Position numbers and translations under genes: made by a program. From an uncultured Eubacteriales bacterium (GTDB taxonomy: Bacteria; Bacillota; Clostridia; Lachnospirales; Lachnospiraceae), in assembly GCA_900319795.1 (NCBI GenBank), contig ONPU01000001.1:124001-188000 (forward strand): a stretch of DNA of 64,000 nt. Direction: 5' to 3'. The notes beneath the pieces were generated by a model that saw only the letters and a list, made by a program, of their open reading frames with translations, made no database searches and was not told the DNA's origin. Each line of letters starts with the position of its first letter. The first letter of the stretch is position 1. Positions 1-9,002 of this stretch are shown here, one piece after another.

Positions 1-630
1 GGTGAAGGAATGAGCGAGATCTTCACGGGCCTTGGCGTCGACCATCTGATTGAAGGCGGTCAGACCATGAATCCGAGCACGGATGATATTTTAAAGGCCG
101 TTAAAGATGTACATGCGGAAACCGTATACATTCTTCCGAATAACAAGAACGTGATTCTCGCGGCAAATCAGGCCAAAGCGCTGGTGAAAGACTGTGAAGT
201 GATCGTTGTTCCTTCAAAGACTGTTCCGCAGGGCATTACCGCGATGATCGCTTACTCACCGGATCATTCTCCGGAAGAGAACCTTTCGCGCATGACGGAA
301 GATATGGCCAATGTGAAGACCATCGAGATCACATATGCCGTAAGAGATACGAAGATCGACGGCAAAGAGATCCACGAGGGCAATATTATGGCCATCGGCG
401 ACAAGGGCATTCTCTCTGTTGGCGACAGCATACCGGAAGTGGCTTTGGAAGCTCTTAAAGAAGTCGCTGACGATGAAACGGAACTGATCAGCATCTACAA
501 CGGAAAGGATTTCTCGCAGAGGGAAAGAGATGAGTTCTCCGCGCTTGTCGAAGAACAGTTCCCGGACGCGGATGTGGAAGCCAATTACGGAGGACAGCCG
601 GTATACTACTGCATCATCTCCGTAGAGTAA
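1..630 (+). CDS. fakA: FakA/YloV-type DAK phosphatase-family protein, C-terminal part (5' end outside window)
   Basis: The frame is open to the window edge: the codons before the first internal Met (base 10) read G-E-G and continue the protein, so this is the C-terminal 209 residues and not a complete gene. The stretch IEGGQTMNPST followed by LPNNKNVILAANQA is the hallmark of the middle/C-terminal region of FakA (YloV, DAK-phosphatase) proteins. The N-terminal DhaL-like nucleotide-binding domain lies off the window. In the family FakA is the ATP-binding subunit of fatty acid kinase and works with a FakB lipid carrier to make acyl-phosphate for phospholipid synthesis. It is followed 9 bp later by recG, a common neighbour in Bacillota. 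Confidence 0.85.
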   Translation, partial: GEGMSEIFTGLGVDHLIEGGQTMNPSTDDILKAVKDVHAETVYILPNNKNVILAANQAKALVKDCEVIVVPSKTVPQGITAMIAYSPDHSPEENLSRMTEDMANVKTIEITYAVRDTKIDGKEIHEGNIMAIGDKGILSVGDSIPEVALEALKEVADDETELISIYNGKDFSQRERDEFSALVEEQFPDADVEANYGGQPVYYCIISVE

Positions 631-639
631 AAATCTGAT

Positions 640-2688
640 ATGAAATTAACGGAATTAAAAGGAATCGGACCTAAGACAGAAGAGCTCTTCGCGAAACTGG
701 GCGTGTTTTCGACTAAGGATCTGATTCGCTATTATCCGATCAGTTATGATGCCTATGACTCCCCGAGAGCCATAGGCAGTCTTTATGCCGGGATGCGGGC
801 TGCCGTTGAGGGCATTATTGCCAAAAACGTGGTCGTAAGGAATGTGAAGCGCCTGACAATCGTCACTACCGAGATCTCAGATCCGGGCGGCCGTCTTGTC
901 CTGACCTGGTTTAACGCTCCGTTTGTGGCATCCCTTCTGAAAAAAGGATCCCGCCTGATCTTTCGGGGATCGGTCAGGGAGAAAAACGGAAGACTTTACA
1001 TGGATCACCCGGAGATTTTTACTCCGGAAAAATACGGCGCGGTTGAAAATACGCTTGTCCCGGTTTACGGGCTGACCAAAGGTCTTTCCGGGAAAACCGT
1101 CACGAAAGCCGTTTGCGCCGCGCTTGAAGCGGATTCCTCCCTTTTGAACGAATATCTTCCGGAGACATCCATGCATCTTCTGGGCCTTGCGGATGAAGCG
1201 GAGGCCATCAGGAATATTCATTTTCCAAAAACCGCGGAAGATTTTCAGAAGGCAAGGGAACGCCTTGCTTTTGACGAGCTGTTCCTGTTTATTATGGCGG
1301 TCAGAACGCTGAAGGCAAGGGATGAAGAGCAGCCGAATTACTGGCCGATGAAAAAGTGCTGGGAGACGGAAGAACTCACGGACGCGCTTCCTTTTGAGCT
1401 GACGGGAGCGCAAAAACGGGTATGGAGAGAGATTGAAGGTGATCTTTCCGGGCATAAGCCGATGTCGCGCCTGATCCAGGGGGACGTCGGAAGCGGTAAA
1501 ACCATTCTCGCGTTTTTCGCGATGCTCATGTGCGCGGTCAACGGATACCAGAGCGCGCTCATGGCTCCGACGGAGGTCCTTGCCAAACAGCACTATGAAA
1601 AGCTGTGCGCGCTGAAAGAAAAACCGGGTACGGAAAAGCTGGCTCCGGTTCTTCTGACCGGCAGTATGAAAGCAAAAGAGAAGAGGGAAGCGCTGCAGAA
1701 AATCAGCAGCGGCGAGGCCAATACGGTCATAGGGACGCATGCGCTGTTCCAGGAAGCGGTCGTTTATAAGAATCTGGCTTTGGTTATTACGGACGAACAG
1801 CATCGGTTCGGTGTCAGACAGAGGCAGGCGATGACGGAAAAGTGCGATCCTCCTCATACCATGGTCATGAGCGCCACGCCGATTCCGAGGACTTTGGGCG
1901 TCATTTTCTACGGGGATCTGGACATCTCTTTGGTGGATGAACTTCCGAAGACCCGCCTTCCCATAAAAAATGCCGTTGTTGACAATACTTTCCGCCAAAA
2001 AGCCATGCGTTTTTTTGCCGGGCAGCTTAAGGAAGGCCGCCAGATCTATGTCATCTGTCCGATGATTGAGGAAAATGAATCCATCGAAGCAGCCAATGTG
2101 ACGGATACGGCCGCGGCTTTACGCAAGGAATTTCCCGGTGTGGAAGTGGGAAAACTTCACGGACGGATGAAAGCGGAAGAAAAAGACCGGATTATGGAGA
2201 AGTTCCTGAACGGGACAATCCGGATTCTTGTATCCACTACGGTCGTGGAAGTCGGTGTGGATGTACCGAACGCGACGGTGATGATGATTGAAAATGCCGA
2301 GCGATTCGGGCTGGCACAGCTTCACCAGCTGCGGGGCAGGGTCGGAAGAGGAAGCTTCCAGTCCTATTGCATTTTCATGGCAGGAGAACAGTCGGAACAG
2401 GCGAAAAAGCGCCTTGAGATTTTGAGGACTTCCGATAACGGATTTGAGATTGCCGAAAAGGATTTTGCGCTTCGGGGACCCGGAGATCTTCTGGGTATCA
2501 GACAGAGCGGCGACGCGATGTTCCGGATCGCCGATCTGACCCGGGACGCGGAGATCCTTAAGACCGCCGGCGCGTATGCAGCATCGGTCATGCATGATGA
2601 TCCTGCGCTGATTTTCTCTGAACACGAATTGCTCAGGGCAGAAATGGAACGCTATATCGAATCCTATGAAAAGACGATTACAATCTGA
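640..2688 (+). CDS. recG: ATP-dependent DNA helicase RecG
   Basis: 682 aa, usual RecG length. The N-terminal wedge region begins with a helix-hairpin-like ELKGIGPKTEELFAKLGV, then an OB-fold. Helicase motifs follow in order: QGDVGSGKT (Walker A, about residue 280), APTEVLAKQH, DEQHRFGVRQR (DEQH box), MSATPIPRTL, and the C-terminal LHGRMKAEEKD and QLRGRVGRG. RecG remodels stalled replication forks and branch-migrates Holliday junctions. It starts 9 bp after the fakA stop and is probably cotranscribed; the ribosome-binding site is weak, suggesting coupling to fakA translation. Confidence 0.97.
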   Translation: MKLTELKGIGPKTEELFAKLGVFSTKDLIRYYPISYDAYDSPRAIGSLYAGMRAAVEGIIAKNVVVRNVKRLTIVTTEISDPGGRLVLTWFNAPFVASLLKKGSRLIFRGSVREKNGRLYMDHPEIFTPEKYGAVENTLVPVYGLTKGLSGKTVTKAVCAALEADSSLLNEYLPETSMHLLGLADEAEAIRNIHFPKTAEDFQKARERLAFDELFLFIMAVRTLKARDEEQPNYWPMKKCWETEELTDALPFELTGAQKRVWREIEGDLSGHKPMSRLIQGDVGSGKTILAFFAMLMCAVNGYQSALMAPTEVLAKQHYEKLCALKEKPGTEKLAPVLLTGSMKAKEKREALQKISSGEANTVIGTHALFQEAVVYKNLALVITDEQHRFGVRQRQAMTEKCDPPHTMVMSATPIPRTLGVIFYGDLDISLVDELPKTRLPIKNAVVDNTFRQKAMRFFAGQLKEGRQIYVICPMIEENESIEAANVTDTAAALRKEFPGVEVGKLHGRMKAEEKDRIMEKFLNGTIRILVSTTVVEVGVDVPNATVMMIENAERFGLAQLHQLRGRVGRGSFQSYCIFMAGEQSEQAKKRLEILRTSDNGFEIAEKDFALRGPGDLLGIRQSGDAMFRIADLTRDAEILKTAGAYAASVMHDDPALIFSEHELLRAEMERYIESYEKTITI

Positions 2689-2727
2689 AGGTTTTATGAA
2701 AAATTACAAAAAATCAGCGGAATCTGA

Positions 2728-2756
2728 TTGACATTTTTGTACACTTTTTATACAAT
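2728..2756 (+). promoter_or_regulatory. Sigma-70/SigA-type promoter upstream of mgsA
   Basis: A consensus -35 TTGACA (2728-2733), a 17-bp spacer and -10 TACAAT (2751-2756) lie in the 128-bp gap after recG. Transcription would start near 2763, about 55 nt before mgsA. The following leader carries a strong Shine-Dalgarno-like AGAAGGAG near 2772 with no usable start codon in the right place, besides the AGAGGA just before the mgsA ATG. Confidence 0.75.
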
Positions 2757-2816
2757 GGTGATAATAACAGTAGAAGGAGAAGTGTAATCCCGTCAAACAG
2801 ACCGAAAAGAGGATCT

Positions 2817-3227
2817 ATGAATATCGGAATCATATCGCATAATAGTAAGAAAGTCCTGATCGAGGATTTTTGTATCGCTTACAAAGGGATTCTGTCAAAA
2901 CACAACATTTACGCAACCGGAACAACCGGCAGACGGATTGAAGAAGCAACCAATCTCCGCGTTTATAAATTTCTTCCCGCTTCCCTCGGTGGAGACAAAC
3001 AGTTCACGGAGATGATCGAAAGAGGCGCGATGGACCTTGTGATTTTCTTCTATAATCCGTCTATTATCGATCCGAAAGATCCCGATATCAAGCCGGTTCT
3101 CTATGCGTGTGATCAGAACACCATTCCTCTTGCTACCAACATCGCCACTGCCGAGATGCTGATTCTCGGGCTGAACCGGGGAGACCTGGACTGGAGAATC
3201 GGCATGAAGAGCAGTGATGAGCTATGA
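2817..3227 (+). CDS. mgsA: Methylglyoxal synthase
   Basis: 136 aa. It converts dihydroxyacetone phosphate to methylglyoxal and phosphate, a bypass that relieves sugar-phosphate stress. Family motifs are clear: an N-terminal IISHNSKK, YATGTTGRRIEE (phosphate-binding), the GGDKQ segment carrying the catalytic Asp, DLVIFFYNP, DPKDPDIKPVL and PLATNIATAEMLI. The start is the ATG preceded by AGAGGA; no earlier in-frame start exists back to 2775. It is the first gene after its own promoter and overlaps rsmD by 4 bp (ATGA). Confidence 0.95.
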   Translation: MNIGIISHNSKKVLIEDFCIAYKGILSKHNIYATGTTGRRIEEATNLRVYKFLPASLGGDKQFTEMIERGAMDLVIFFYNPSIIDPKDPDIKPVLYACDQNTIPLATNIATAEMLILGLNRGDLDWRIGMKSSDEL

Positions 3228-3793
3228 GGGTGATTGCAGGGTCGGCCAGGTCCATGCCTCTTCGGACCGTTAAGGGACTGGACGTCAGGCCGACTACAGA
3301 CCGCACAAAGGAAACGCTTTTCAATATTATACAGTCTTATATACCGGGATGTCGCTTCCTGGATCTTTTTGCGGGTTCGGGTTCCATCGGAATTGAAGCA
3401 TTAAGCCGTGGAGCCGAAGCAGCTTTTTTTGTGGAAAAAGATCCCCGCGCCCAGAAACTGATTCTGGAAAATCTCGAGTTTACAAAGCTGGATGACAGAG
3501 CAGTATTGAAAAAAGGTGATGTGTTCTCCCAGCTGCCTCTTCTCGAACGGGAAGATCCGTTTGACGTCATTTTCATGGATCCTCCTTTCCGGCTTCATCT
3601 GGAAAAGGATGTTCTCACTTATCTGAAAGACAGCGGAATCCCTTCAGACGATGCGGTCATCATAGTGGAATGTGAACCTTCGACAGATTTTTCCTATCTT
3701 CCGGAGCTTGGTTTTGATATTATAAAACAGAAGATTTACGGAAACAGTTCCCATGTCTTTTTAAAAAAGAACCGAAGAAAAGAAGATGAATGA
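3224..3793 (+). CDS. rsmD: 16S rRNA (guanine966-N2)-methyltransferase RsmD
   Basis: 189 aa, typical RsmD size. N-terminal [13 protein letters not shown] and [14 protein letters not shown] match the family signature. [20 protein letters not shown] is the SAM-binding motif I (about residues 43-62) and IFMDPPF is the DPPY-like catalytic motif of N6/N2 methylases. It methylates G966 of 16S rRNA during 30S assembly. It starts inside the mgsA stop (ATGA overlap) and is followed by coaD, the classical rsmD-coaD pairing. Confidence 0.95.
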   Translation: MRVIAGSARSMPLRTVKGLDVRPTTDRTKETLFNIIQSYIPGCRFLDLFAGSGSIGIEALSRGAEAAFFVEKDPRAQKLILENLEFTKLDDRAVLKKGDVFSQLPLLEREDPFDVIFMDPPFRLHLEKDVLTYLKDSGIPSDDAVIIVECEPSTDFSYLPELGFDIIKQKIYGNSSHVFLKKNRRKEDE

Positions 3794-3801
3794 GGTGTAA
3801 A

Positions 3802-4278
3802 ATGCATAGAGCGGTATATCCCGGAAGCTTCGACCCGTGCACAAAAGGGCATCTGGATATTATCCAGCGGGCTTCCGGTCTGTTCGATGAAGTGATCGTC
3901 GGGGTTTTGTACAATTCGGCAAAAACTCCGTTGTTTTCCATAGATGAACGTGTTAATATACTAAAAGAAGTGACAAAAGGTATTGAAAATGTCCGAATTG
4001 AAGCATTTGCAGGCCTTTCTGTTGACTTTGTCCGAAAATGCAATGCGCAGGTGATCATCCGCGGATTGCGTGCTATTACGGATTTTGAATTTGAGCTTCA
4101 GATGGCTCAGACCAACCGGGTTCTTGCTCCCGATATAGATACCATGTTCCTGACAACATCGTTGGAATATGCCTATTTAAGTTCCACTACGGTAAAGGAA
4201 GTTGCTTCCTTCGGAGCGGATCTGACGGAGTTTGTGCCTCCATACGTTCTGTTGAAGCTTAAAGAAAAGCTTTCGTAA
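3802..4278 (+). CDS. coaD: Phosphopantetheine adenylyltransferase
   Basis: 158 aa from the ATG at 3802. An in-frame ATG at 3790 would add MRCK before the conserved [12 protein letters not shown], but GAGGTG at 3792-3797 is a good ribosome-binding site for 3802. The nucleotidyl-transferase signature [16 protein letters not shown] is present (the T/HxGH motif reads TKGH), followed by [14 protein letters not shown] and the C-terminal SSTTVKEV (ISSTxVR-like). It catalyses the penultimate step of coenzyme A synthesis. Confidence 0.95.
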   Translation: MHRAVYPGSFDPCTKGHLDIIQRASGLFDEVIVGVLYNSAKTPLFSIDERVNILKEVTKGIENVRIEAFAGLSVDFVRKCNAQVIIRGLRAITDFEFELQMAQTNRVLAPDIDTMFLTTSLEYAYLSSTTVKEVASFGADLTEFVPPYVLLKLKEKLS

Positions 4279-4340
4279 TATATTCGATATACAGGGGATT
4301 GTTTGCAAAGGGGAAAATTGGGAAAAAGGAGATCAAAGCA

Positions 4341-5018
4341 ATGAGCAGCAGAATTGAGCAGATTATTGAAGAAATTGAAGAGTATATTGACAGCTGTAAA
4401 TTCCAGCCGTTATCCACAACCAAAATTGTTGTTAATAAAGAAGAACTGGAAGAGCTGCTCCGAGAACTGAGACTGAAGACCCCGGATGAAATCAAGAGAT
4501 ATCAGAAAATTATTTCCAATAAAGACGCCATCCTGGCTGATGCTCAGAATAAGGCGGACAGCATTATTGCCGCGGCGGAAGCTCAGGCAAAGGAGATGGT
4601 CAGCCAGCACGAAGTGATGCAGCAGGCCTACGCTCAGGCAAACGACACCATCAATAAAGCCAATCAGCAGGCTCAGAACATTGTCGATTCGGCTACATCC
4701 GACGCCAATAATATGCGTTATTCCGCAGTCAGCTATACGGATGACCTTCTTGCCAACCTCGGCAATATTCTCGGCAATGCCATCGAAGACGCGAATTCAC
4801 GCTATAACGGTCTGATCGGTACTCTGAACAGTGCTTATACACTTGTAAAGCAGAACAGACAGGAACTGGCCGCGCAGAATCCTTCGGCAGAGCCCGCTTC
4901 GAGCTATACGGCTTCCTTCGATGATGAGGAAGAAGAATCCTATAGCGCGGATGCCAATGATGATCTTGACGATCTGAGCGACCTTGACGATCTTGATGAT
5001 TTCGATGATGAGGATTGA
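4341..5018 (+). CDS. Coiled-coil protein with acidic tail, DivIVA/V-ATPase-H-like, function unknown
   Basis: 225 aa from ATG 4341, which has AAAGGAG about 8 bp upstream; a TTG at 4299 in the same frame is less likely. Residues about 5-60 are predicted helical (IEQIIEEIEEYIDSCK...). Residues about 65-175 form a long Ala/Gln-rich heptad region typical of ATP-synthase subunit b/H or DivIVA-like coiled coils. The last 40 residues are almost all Asp/Glu/Ser with DLDDL repeats. No catalytic motif or membrane segment is visible. Similar proteins sit next to coaD in Lachnospiraceae and are usually labelled ATPase without evidence. A terminator follows directly. Confidence 0.75.
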   Translation: MSSRIEQIIEEIEEYIDSCKFQPLSTTKIVVNKEELEELLRELRLKTPDEIKRYQKIISNKDAILADAQNKADSIIAAAEAQAKEMVSQHEVMQQAYAQANDTINKANQQAQNIVDSATSDANNMRYSAVSYTDDLLANLGNILGNAIEDANSRYNGLIGTLNSAYTLVKQNRQELAAQNPSAEPASSYTASFDDEEEESYSADANDDLDDLSDLDDLDDFDDED

Positions 5019-5036
5019 TTGTTTTTCATGATAACG

Positions 5037-5070
5037 AAAGGGATGGCCCTTGAGGGTACATCCCTTTTTT
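5037..5070 (+). terminator. Rho-independent terminator after the coaD/coiled-coil genes
   Basis: The 9-bp stem AAAGGGATG (5037-5045) pairs with CATCCCTTT (5059-5067). The loop itself can fold (CCCT/AGGG), and a run of T follows to 5070. It separates the coiled-coil gene from the broken peptidase gene. Confidence 0.85.
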
Positions 5071-5088
5071 AAGTAAAAAGGACGTGCT

Positions 5089-6534
5089 ATGAATATGACA
5101 GAAGAATTGAAACCCGTTGATGTTTTTTACTGGTTTGGAAAGCTTTCGGAAATTCCCCGCGGATCCGGGAATACGGAGGCCGTTTCCGAGTTTCTGGTTC
5201 AGTTCGCATCGGAGCGTTCACTTGACGTTCTGAAAGATGATTACTGAAATGTAACCATTTTCAAAGACGCGCAGGGAACAGCGGCTCATCCGGATCCCGT
5301 TATTCTGCAGGGACATATGGATATGGTTGCCGTTAAAACGGCGGAATCGGATCATGATTTTACAAAAGACCCGCTGAAGCTGTACGTCGACGGAGATCTG
5401 CTTCGCGCGGAAGGAACATCTTTGGGAGGAGACGACGGGATTGCCGTGGCTTACATGCTTGCGCTGCTTGACAGTGACAGCTATGTCCATCCTCCTTTGG
5501 AGTGTGTCTTTACGACGGATGAAGAAATCGGCCTCATCGGTGCTGTTGCCTATGACATGTCCGTGCTCAAAGGGAGAAAGATGATCAATCTGGATTCCGA
5601 ATCGGAGGGGAGCTTTGTGGCGGGATGCGCCGGCGGCGGTCAGATCACGATGAGATTTCCGTTTACCGTAAGAGAGTGTTCCGGAACAAAGATCAGGGTT
5701 GAAGTGAAAGGCTTAAAAGGCGGGCACTCCGGGGGGATGATCAAGAAAGGACGCGCGAACGCTCTGAAACTGATCGCCCGCTTTTTCGACGGTTTGAGCA
5801 GCAAGTGCGAACTGGCTCTGATCTGCATTGATGGCGGCGTTAAGGACAATGTGATTCCGTTTGAAGCGACAGCAGAAGCGGTTGTGTCCGATTCTTCCAT
5901 CCTGGATCAGTATCGGAAGGATTTCCTTCGGAATGTAAACGAGGAATTCGGAAGTTTTGAGGGCGGTATTCAGATTGTGTCTGAAGAAAAGGGAAAGGGA
6001 AGTTTCCTTGCCGCGGATCCTGCCGGCACAGAGAGGATGCTCTCAACGATTCTTCTTTCTCCGAACGGCATAAGAAGCATGTGCCCGGACCTGCCCGGTC
6101 TTCCGCAGACGTCTTCCAATCTGGCGATCGCCGAAACGAATGAGAACAGTTTTACGTTAATTGCCAGTGTACGCAGTTCCGTGGGATCCGCCAAGGACGC
6201 TCTGTTTTCGGAATATGCCCGCCTGACTTCCTGGGCCGGCGGAACTTATGAATTGAGCGGATTTTATCCCGCCTGGCCTTTCCGGAAAGATTCCGAGCTG
6301 CGTTCCGTTTTGAACAGGGTTTATTCTGAAATGTACGGCAGGGAAGCCGGAACGGAAGTGATTCACGCGGGACTGGAATGCGGTCTGTTTGTCAGTGCCA
6401 TTGAGGGACTGGACGCCGTGTCCTTCGGACCGGAAATGCACGATATTCACAGCACGAATGAAGCTCTGTCCATTTCTTCTTCGGAAAGAGTATGGGAGTT
6501 TCTGCTGAAAACGCTGGAGGCTCTGGCGACCTGA
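5089..6534 (+). pseudogene. pepD: Aminoacyl-histidine dipeptidase (PepD-like, M20 family) interrupted by in-frame TGA
   Basis: The reading frame from ATG 5089 (AAAGGA 6 bp upstream) encodes a full-length M20 dipeptidase of 481 codons, but codon 53 (5245-5247) is TGA. By family alignment the stop replaces the Gly of the VxxDxxGN segment (here DDY-stop-NV), so one G-to-T change of GGA explains it. Downstream the protein is intact: QGHMDMV, LGGDDGIAVAYMLALL, TTDEEIGLIGA, KGLKGGHSGG, HAGLECGL and FGPEMHDIHS. Restart at ATG 5317 would lose the zinc-ligand His76 just before it, and no ordinary start precedes that His, so an internal restart should be inactive. A sequencing error or readthrough are alternatives. 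Confidence 0.85.
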
Positions 6535-6560
6535 TTTGTATTTTATATGAGGTTTGATAT

Positions 6561-7382
6561 ATGGAAATTCAGCTTTGGAAAGAGCTGCTCGACCCCTATG
6601 AGCAGGCTGTGTCGGAACTTGTAACCAAGTTCCGGAATCTCAGGGAAGAGTACAGGCGAAAGAATGTCTATTCACCGATCGAAAGCGTGAGCGGCCGGGT
6701 CAAGACCGTCAAGAGCATTCTGGAAAAGATGCAGAAAAAAGGCATTTCTTTTGAAAAACTCGAAGATGAAGTTGAGGATATTGCGGGTGTAAGGATTATC
6801 TGCCAGTTTGTAGAGGATATCAATTCCGTTGCGGAGCTTCTCGAAAAGAGAACGGATATGGAGATCCGCAGCAGAAAAGATTATCTGGCCAACAATAAGA
6901 AGAACAGCGGATATCGTTCTCTGCACCTGATCATTTACTATACCGTACAGACAATCGACGGTCCGAAAAAGCTCCAGGTAGAAGTGCAGATCCGGACGAT
7001 GGCAATGAATTTCTGGGCAACGACGGAGCACTCTCTGCAATATAAGTACAAGGGAGAAATCCCGGAACACGTCGCTGAAAAGCTGGCCGCCGCCGCGGAC
7101 GCGATTGAAATACTCGACAATGAGATGTCCACCGTCCGCCATGAAATCATGAACGCCCAGATTGACAGCCAGTTTGAGACAAATGTCATCAAAGATATTT
7201 TGAGAAATATCGAAAACCTCTATCGTCTGGACAACAAGAGAGAAGTTGTGAAGATCCAGAACGAATTTTACAAGATTTTCTCTACGCATAATCTCGAAGA
7301 ACTCGAACGCTTCCGCAAACAGCTGGATATTCTCGCGGAAGGTTCAGGCGCGCAGTCGATCGAACACTATAAATCCTTATAA
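6561..7382 (+). CDS. relQ: Small alarmone synthetase, RelA/SpoT-domain GTP pyrophosphokinase (RelQ/YjbM type)
   Basis: 273 aa, a single RelA/SpoT synthetase domain with no HD hydrolase and no TGS/ACT regulatory part, as in RelQ/SasB. Visible motifs: SPIESVSGRVKTVKSI (pyrophosphate-donor binding), LEDEVEDIAGVRIIC (catalytic region), KDYLANNKKNSGYRSLHL (the YRSLH substrate motif, about residues 115-120) and VEVQIRTMAMNFWATTEHSL (the EVQIRT motif). It makes (p)ppGpp from ATP and GDP/GTP in stress. The C-terminal helix supports oligomerisation in the family. GAGG stands 8 bp before ATG. A membrane-protein gene follows 10 bp later. Confidence 0.93.
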   Translation: MEIQLWKELLDPYEQAVSELVTKFRNLREEYRRKNVYSPIESVSGRVKTVKSILEKMQKKGISFEKLEDEVEDIAGVRIICQFVEDINSVAELLEKRTDMEIRSRKDYLANNKKNSGYRSLHLIIYYTVQTIDGPKKLQVEVQIRTMAMNFWATTEHSLQYKYKGEIPEHVAEKLAAAADAIEILDNEMSTVRHEIMNAQIDSQFETNVIKDILRNIENLYRLDNKREVVKIQNEFYKIFSTHNLEELERFRKQLDILAEGSGAQSIEHYKSL

Positions 7383-7392
7383 GGAGTAGCAG

Positions 7393-7998
7393 ATGCTGAA
7401 ATCCCGCAAAGGCGAATGGGGATATTTCCGTGCCGAAAAGGTCCGGCGCATCCTCATGACAGTCCTGATGTTTGCGATTCCGATTATTATTCTTGTCAGC
7501 GGAATCCTCTATTTTAAAACGAAAAACAACCTGATGACGATCGTGGCAATGGTCGGAATGATCCCCGCTGCCATGAGTTTTGTGGGCCTTGTGATGGTCC
7601 TGCTCCGCAAATCGCTCCCGGAAGAAGAGTACAAAGAACTGAGCGCTCACGAGGGAAAGCTGACGGTCGCGTATGAACTCTATTTCACTTCGGAGAAGCA
7701 GAACGCGCTTGTCGACTGCATCGCCATCTGCGGAAATGAAATCATCGGCCTTATCACCGACCCGCGCACGGACGCGCGTTTCGCCCAGGAGCATTTGCAG
7801 AAAATGCTGAGAGCCGACGGATACAAAATGTCCGTTCATATGTTTACCGATATCCGGAAGTTCACGGAACGCATGGACAGTATGAACGAGCATGCGGATT
7901 CGTTAAGAAGCGGCATAAGCTTTAAGCCCAATCCCGCCTATGAAGGATACGGAAGGGAGGATCTGATCAGACACTTCGCTCTGAATTACTGCATATGA
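7393..7998 (+). CDS. Membrane-anchored protein of unknown function
   Basis: 201 aa, AAGGAG ribosome-binding site 6-7 bp before ATG. A positively charged N-terminus is followed by two hydrophobic segments (about residues 20-42 and 50-72) that should form a hairpin membrane anchor. The remaining 125 residues are soluble and begin EEEYKELSAHEGKLTVAY. No catalytic motif is recognisable. It lies between relQ and an RluA-type gene and overlaps the latter by 4 bp (ATGA), so it is cotranslated with it. I do not recognise the family. Confidence 0.75.
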   Translation: MLKSRKGEWGYFRAEKVRRILMTVLMFAIPIIILVSGILYFKTKNNLMTIVAMVGMIPAAMSFVGLVMVLLRKSLPEEEYKELSAHEGKLTVAYELYFTSEKQNALVDCIAICGNEIIGLITDPRTDARFAQEHLQKMLRADGYKMSVHMFTDIRKFTERMDSMNEHADSLRSGISFKPNPAYEGYGREDLIRHFALNYCI

Positions 7999-8999
7999 CG
8001 GAATTGACTATTTCGGGAAATGAATCCTCTCAGCGCCTGGACAAGTTCCTGAAAAAATATATGGATCTGGCGCCTCAGTCATTTTTCTACAAAATGCTGC
8101 GAAAGAAAAATATCACCCTGAACGGGAAAAAGGCCTCCGGATCGGAACTGCTCAAAGAACAGGATACGGTCAGACTCTTTCTGAGCGATGAGACCATCCG
8201 CTCTTTTCAAAGCGGCAAAACGGGGAGAGCAGCTCTTCTAAATGAAGGAAACAGCCTTGATCCCCGGAGAATTCTCTATGAAGACAAGGATGTTCTGATA
8301 TATAATAAAGAGTCCGGACTTCTGGTTCAGAAAAGCGCGCCCGAAGATGTTTCACTGACAGAGGAGCTGCTTACCTATCTGATCCGTGAAGGGGCAGTGA
8401 ATCCGGAATCCCTCCGTGCGTTCAGACCCTCGCCGGTCATGAGGATTGACCGGAATACCAGCGGGATTGTTCTGTGTGGGAAGACTCTTACAGGTCTTCA
8501 GATCCTCTCGGAATGGATCCGGGAACGCCGAATCCGAAAGCTGTACCTGGCCGTTACGGAAGGAATCCCTTCCTCCTTCGGCATCATCCGCTGCGCGGTT
8601 CGTAAAGATCACCGGCGGAATACGGTTCACTTAAGGAGGCTGAAAGAGGAAGAAGAGCCGGCCAGGGGAGAGGAACTCTGTATGAGTTCGTTCAGACTGA
8701 TTGCCAAGGGGCATGGTTACGGCCTTATAGAAGCGGAACTTCTGAGCGGGAAAACCCATCAGATCCGGGCACAGCTTTCGCTTCTTGGAAGCCCAATCCT
8801 TAGAGATGTCAAATACGGCAGCAAGTCAGCGGTTCACGGCCCGGATGGGTACAAGGGGCAGCTGCTTCATGCATGGAAGGTGATCTTTCCCAAAGACCTT
8901 GAAGGACTTCCGGAACTTTGCGGAAGGAGTTTTGAGGCGGAACCGCCGGAAGCGTTTCGGAACATAATGAAACAGTACTTTTTACTGGATGGTATGTAA
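7995..8999 (+). CDS. RluA-family pseudouridine synthase with S4 domain
   Basis: 334 aa. The N-terminal S4 RNA-binding fold (SSQRLDKFLKKYM ... KKNITLNGKKASGSELLKEQDTVRLFL, about residues 8-65) is followed by the catalytic domain: RRILYEDKDVLIYNKESGLLVQ, VMRIDRNTSGIVLCGKT (HRLDxxTSG-like motif with the catalytic Asp, about residue 154) and LLSGKTHQIRAQLSLLGSPILRD. It isomerises uridines in rRNA or tRNA; the target cannot be assigned. The RIDR...TSG motif lacks the usual leading His. A second family member lies at 43598-44524 on the other strand. Confidence 0.9.
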   Translation: MTELTISGNESSQRLDKFLKKYMDLAPQSFFYKMLRKKNITLNGKKASGSELLKEQDTVRLFLSDETIRSFQSGKTGRAALLNEGNSLDPRRILYEDKDVLIYNKESGLLVQKSAPEDVSLTEELLTYLIREGAVNPESLRAFRPSPVMRIDRNTSGIVLCGKTLTGLQILSEWIRERRIRKLYLAVTEGIPSSFGIIRCAVRKDHRRNTVHLRRLKEEEEPARGEELCMSSFRLIAKGHGYGLIEAELLSGKTHQIRAQLSLLGSPILRDVKYGSKSAVHGPDGYKGQLLHAWKVIFPKDLEGLPELCGRSFEAEPPEAFRNIMKQYFLLDGM

Positions 9000-9002
9000 G
9001 CG

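Noticed and set aside
877-1998. 373-codon open frame on the - strand
   Set aside because: Antisense to the recG core; no motif and no ribosome-binding site worth noting.
2771-2786. Strong Shine-Dalgarno-like AGAAGGAG in the mgsA leader as a start for another gene
   Set aside because: The only nearby start is GTG followed at once by TAA; no ORF results.
5245-5247. TGA as selenocysteine codon in the peptidase
   Set aside because: The family position is a Gly, not a Cys or catalytic residue, and no SECIS-like hairpin is evident right after it.
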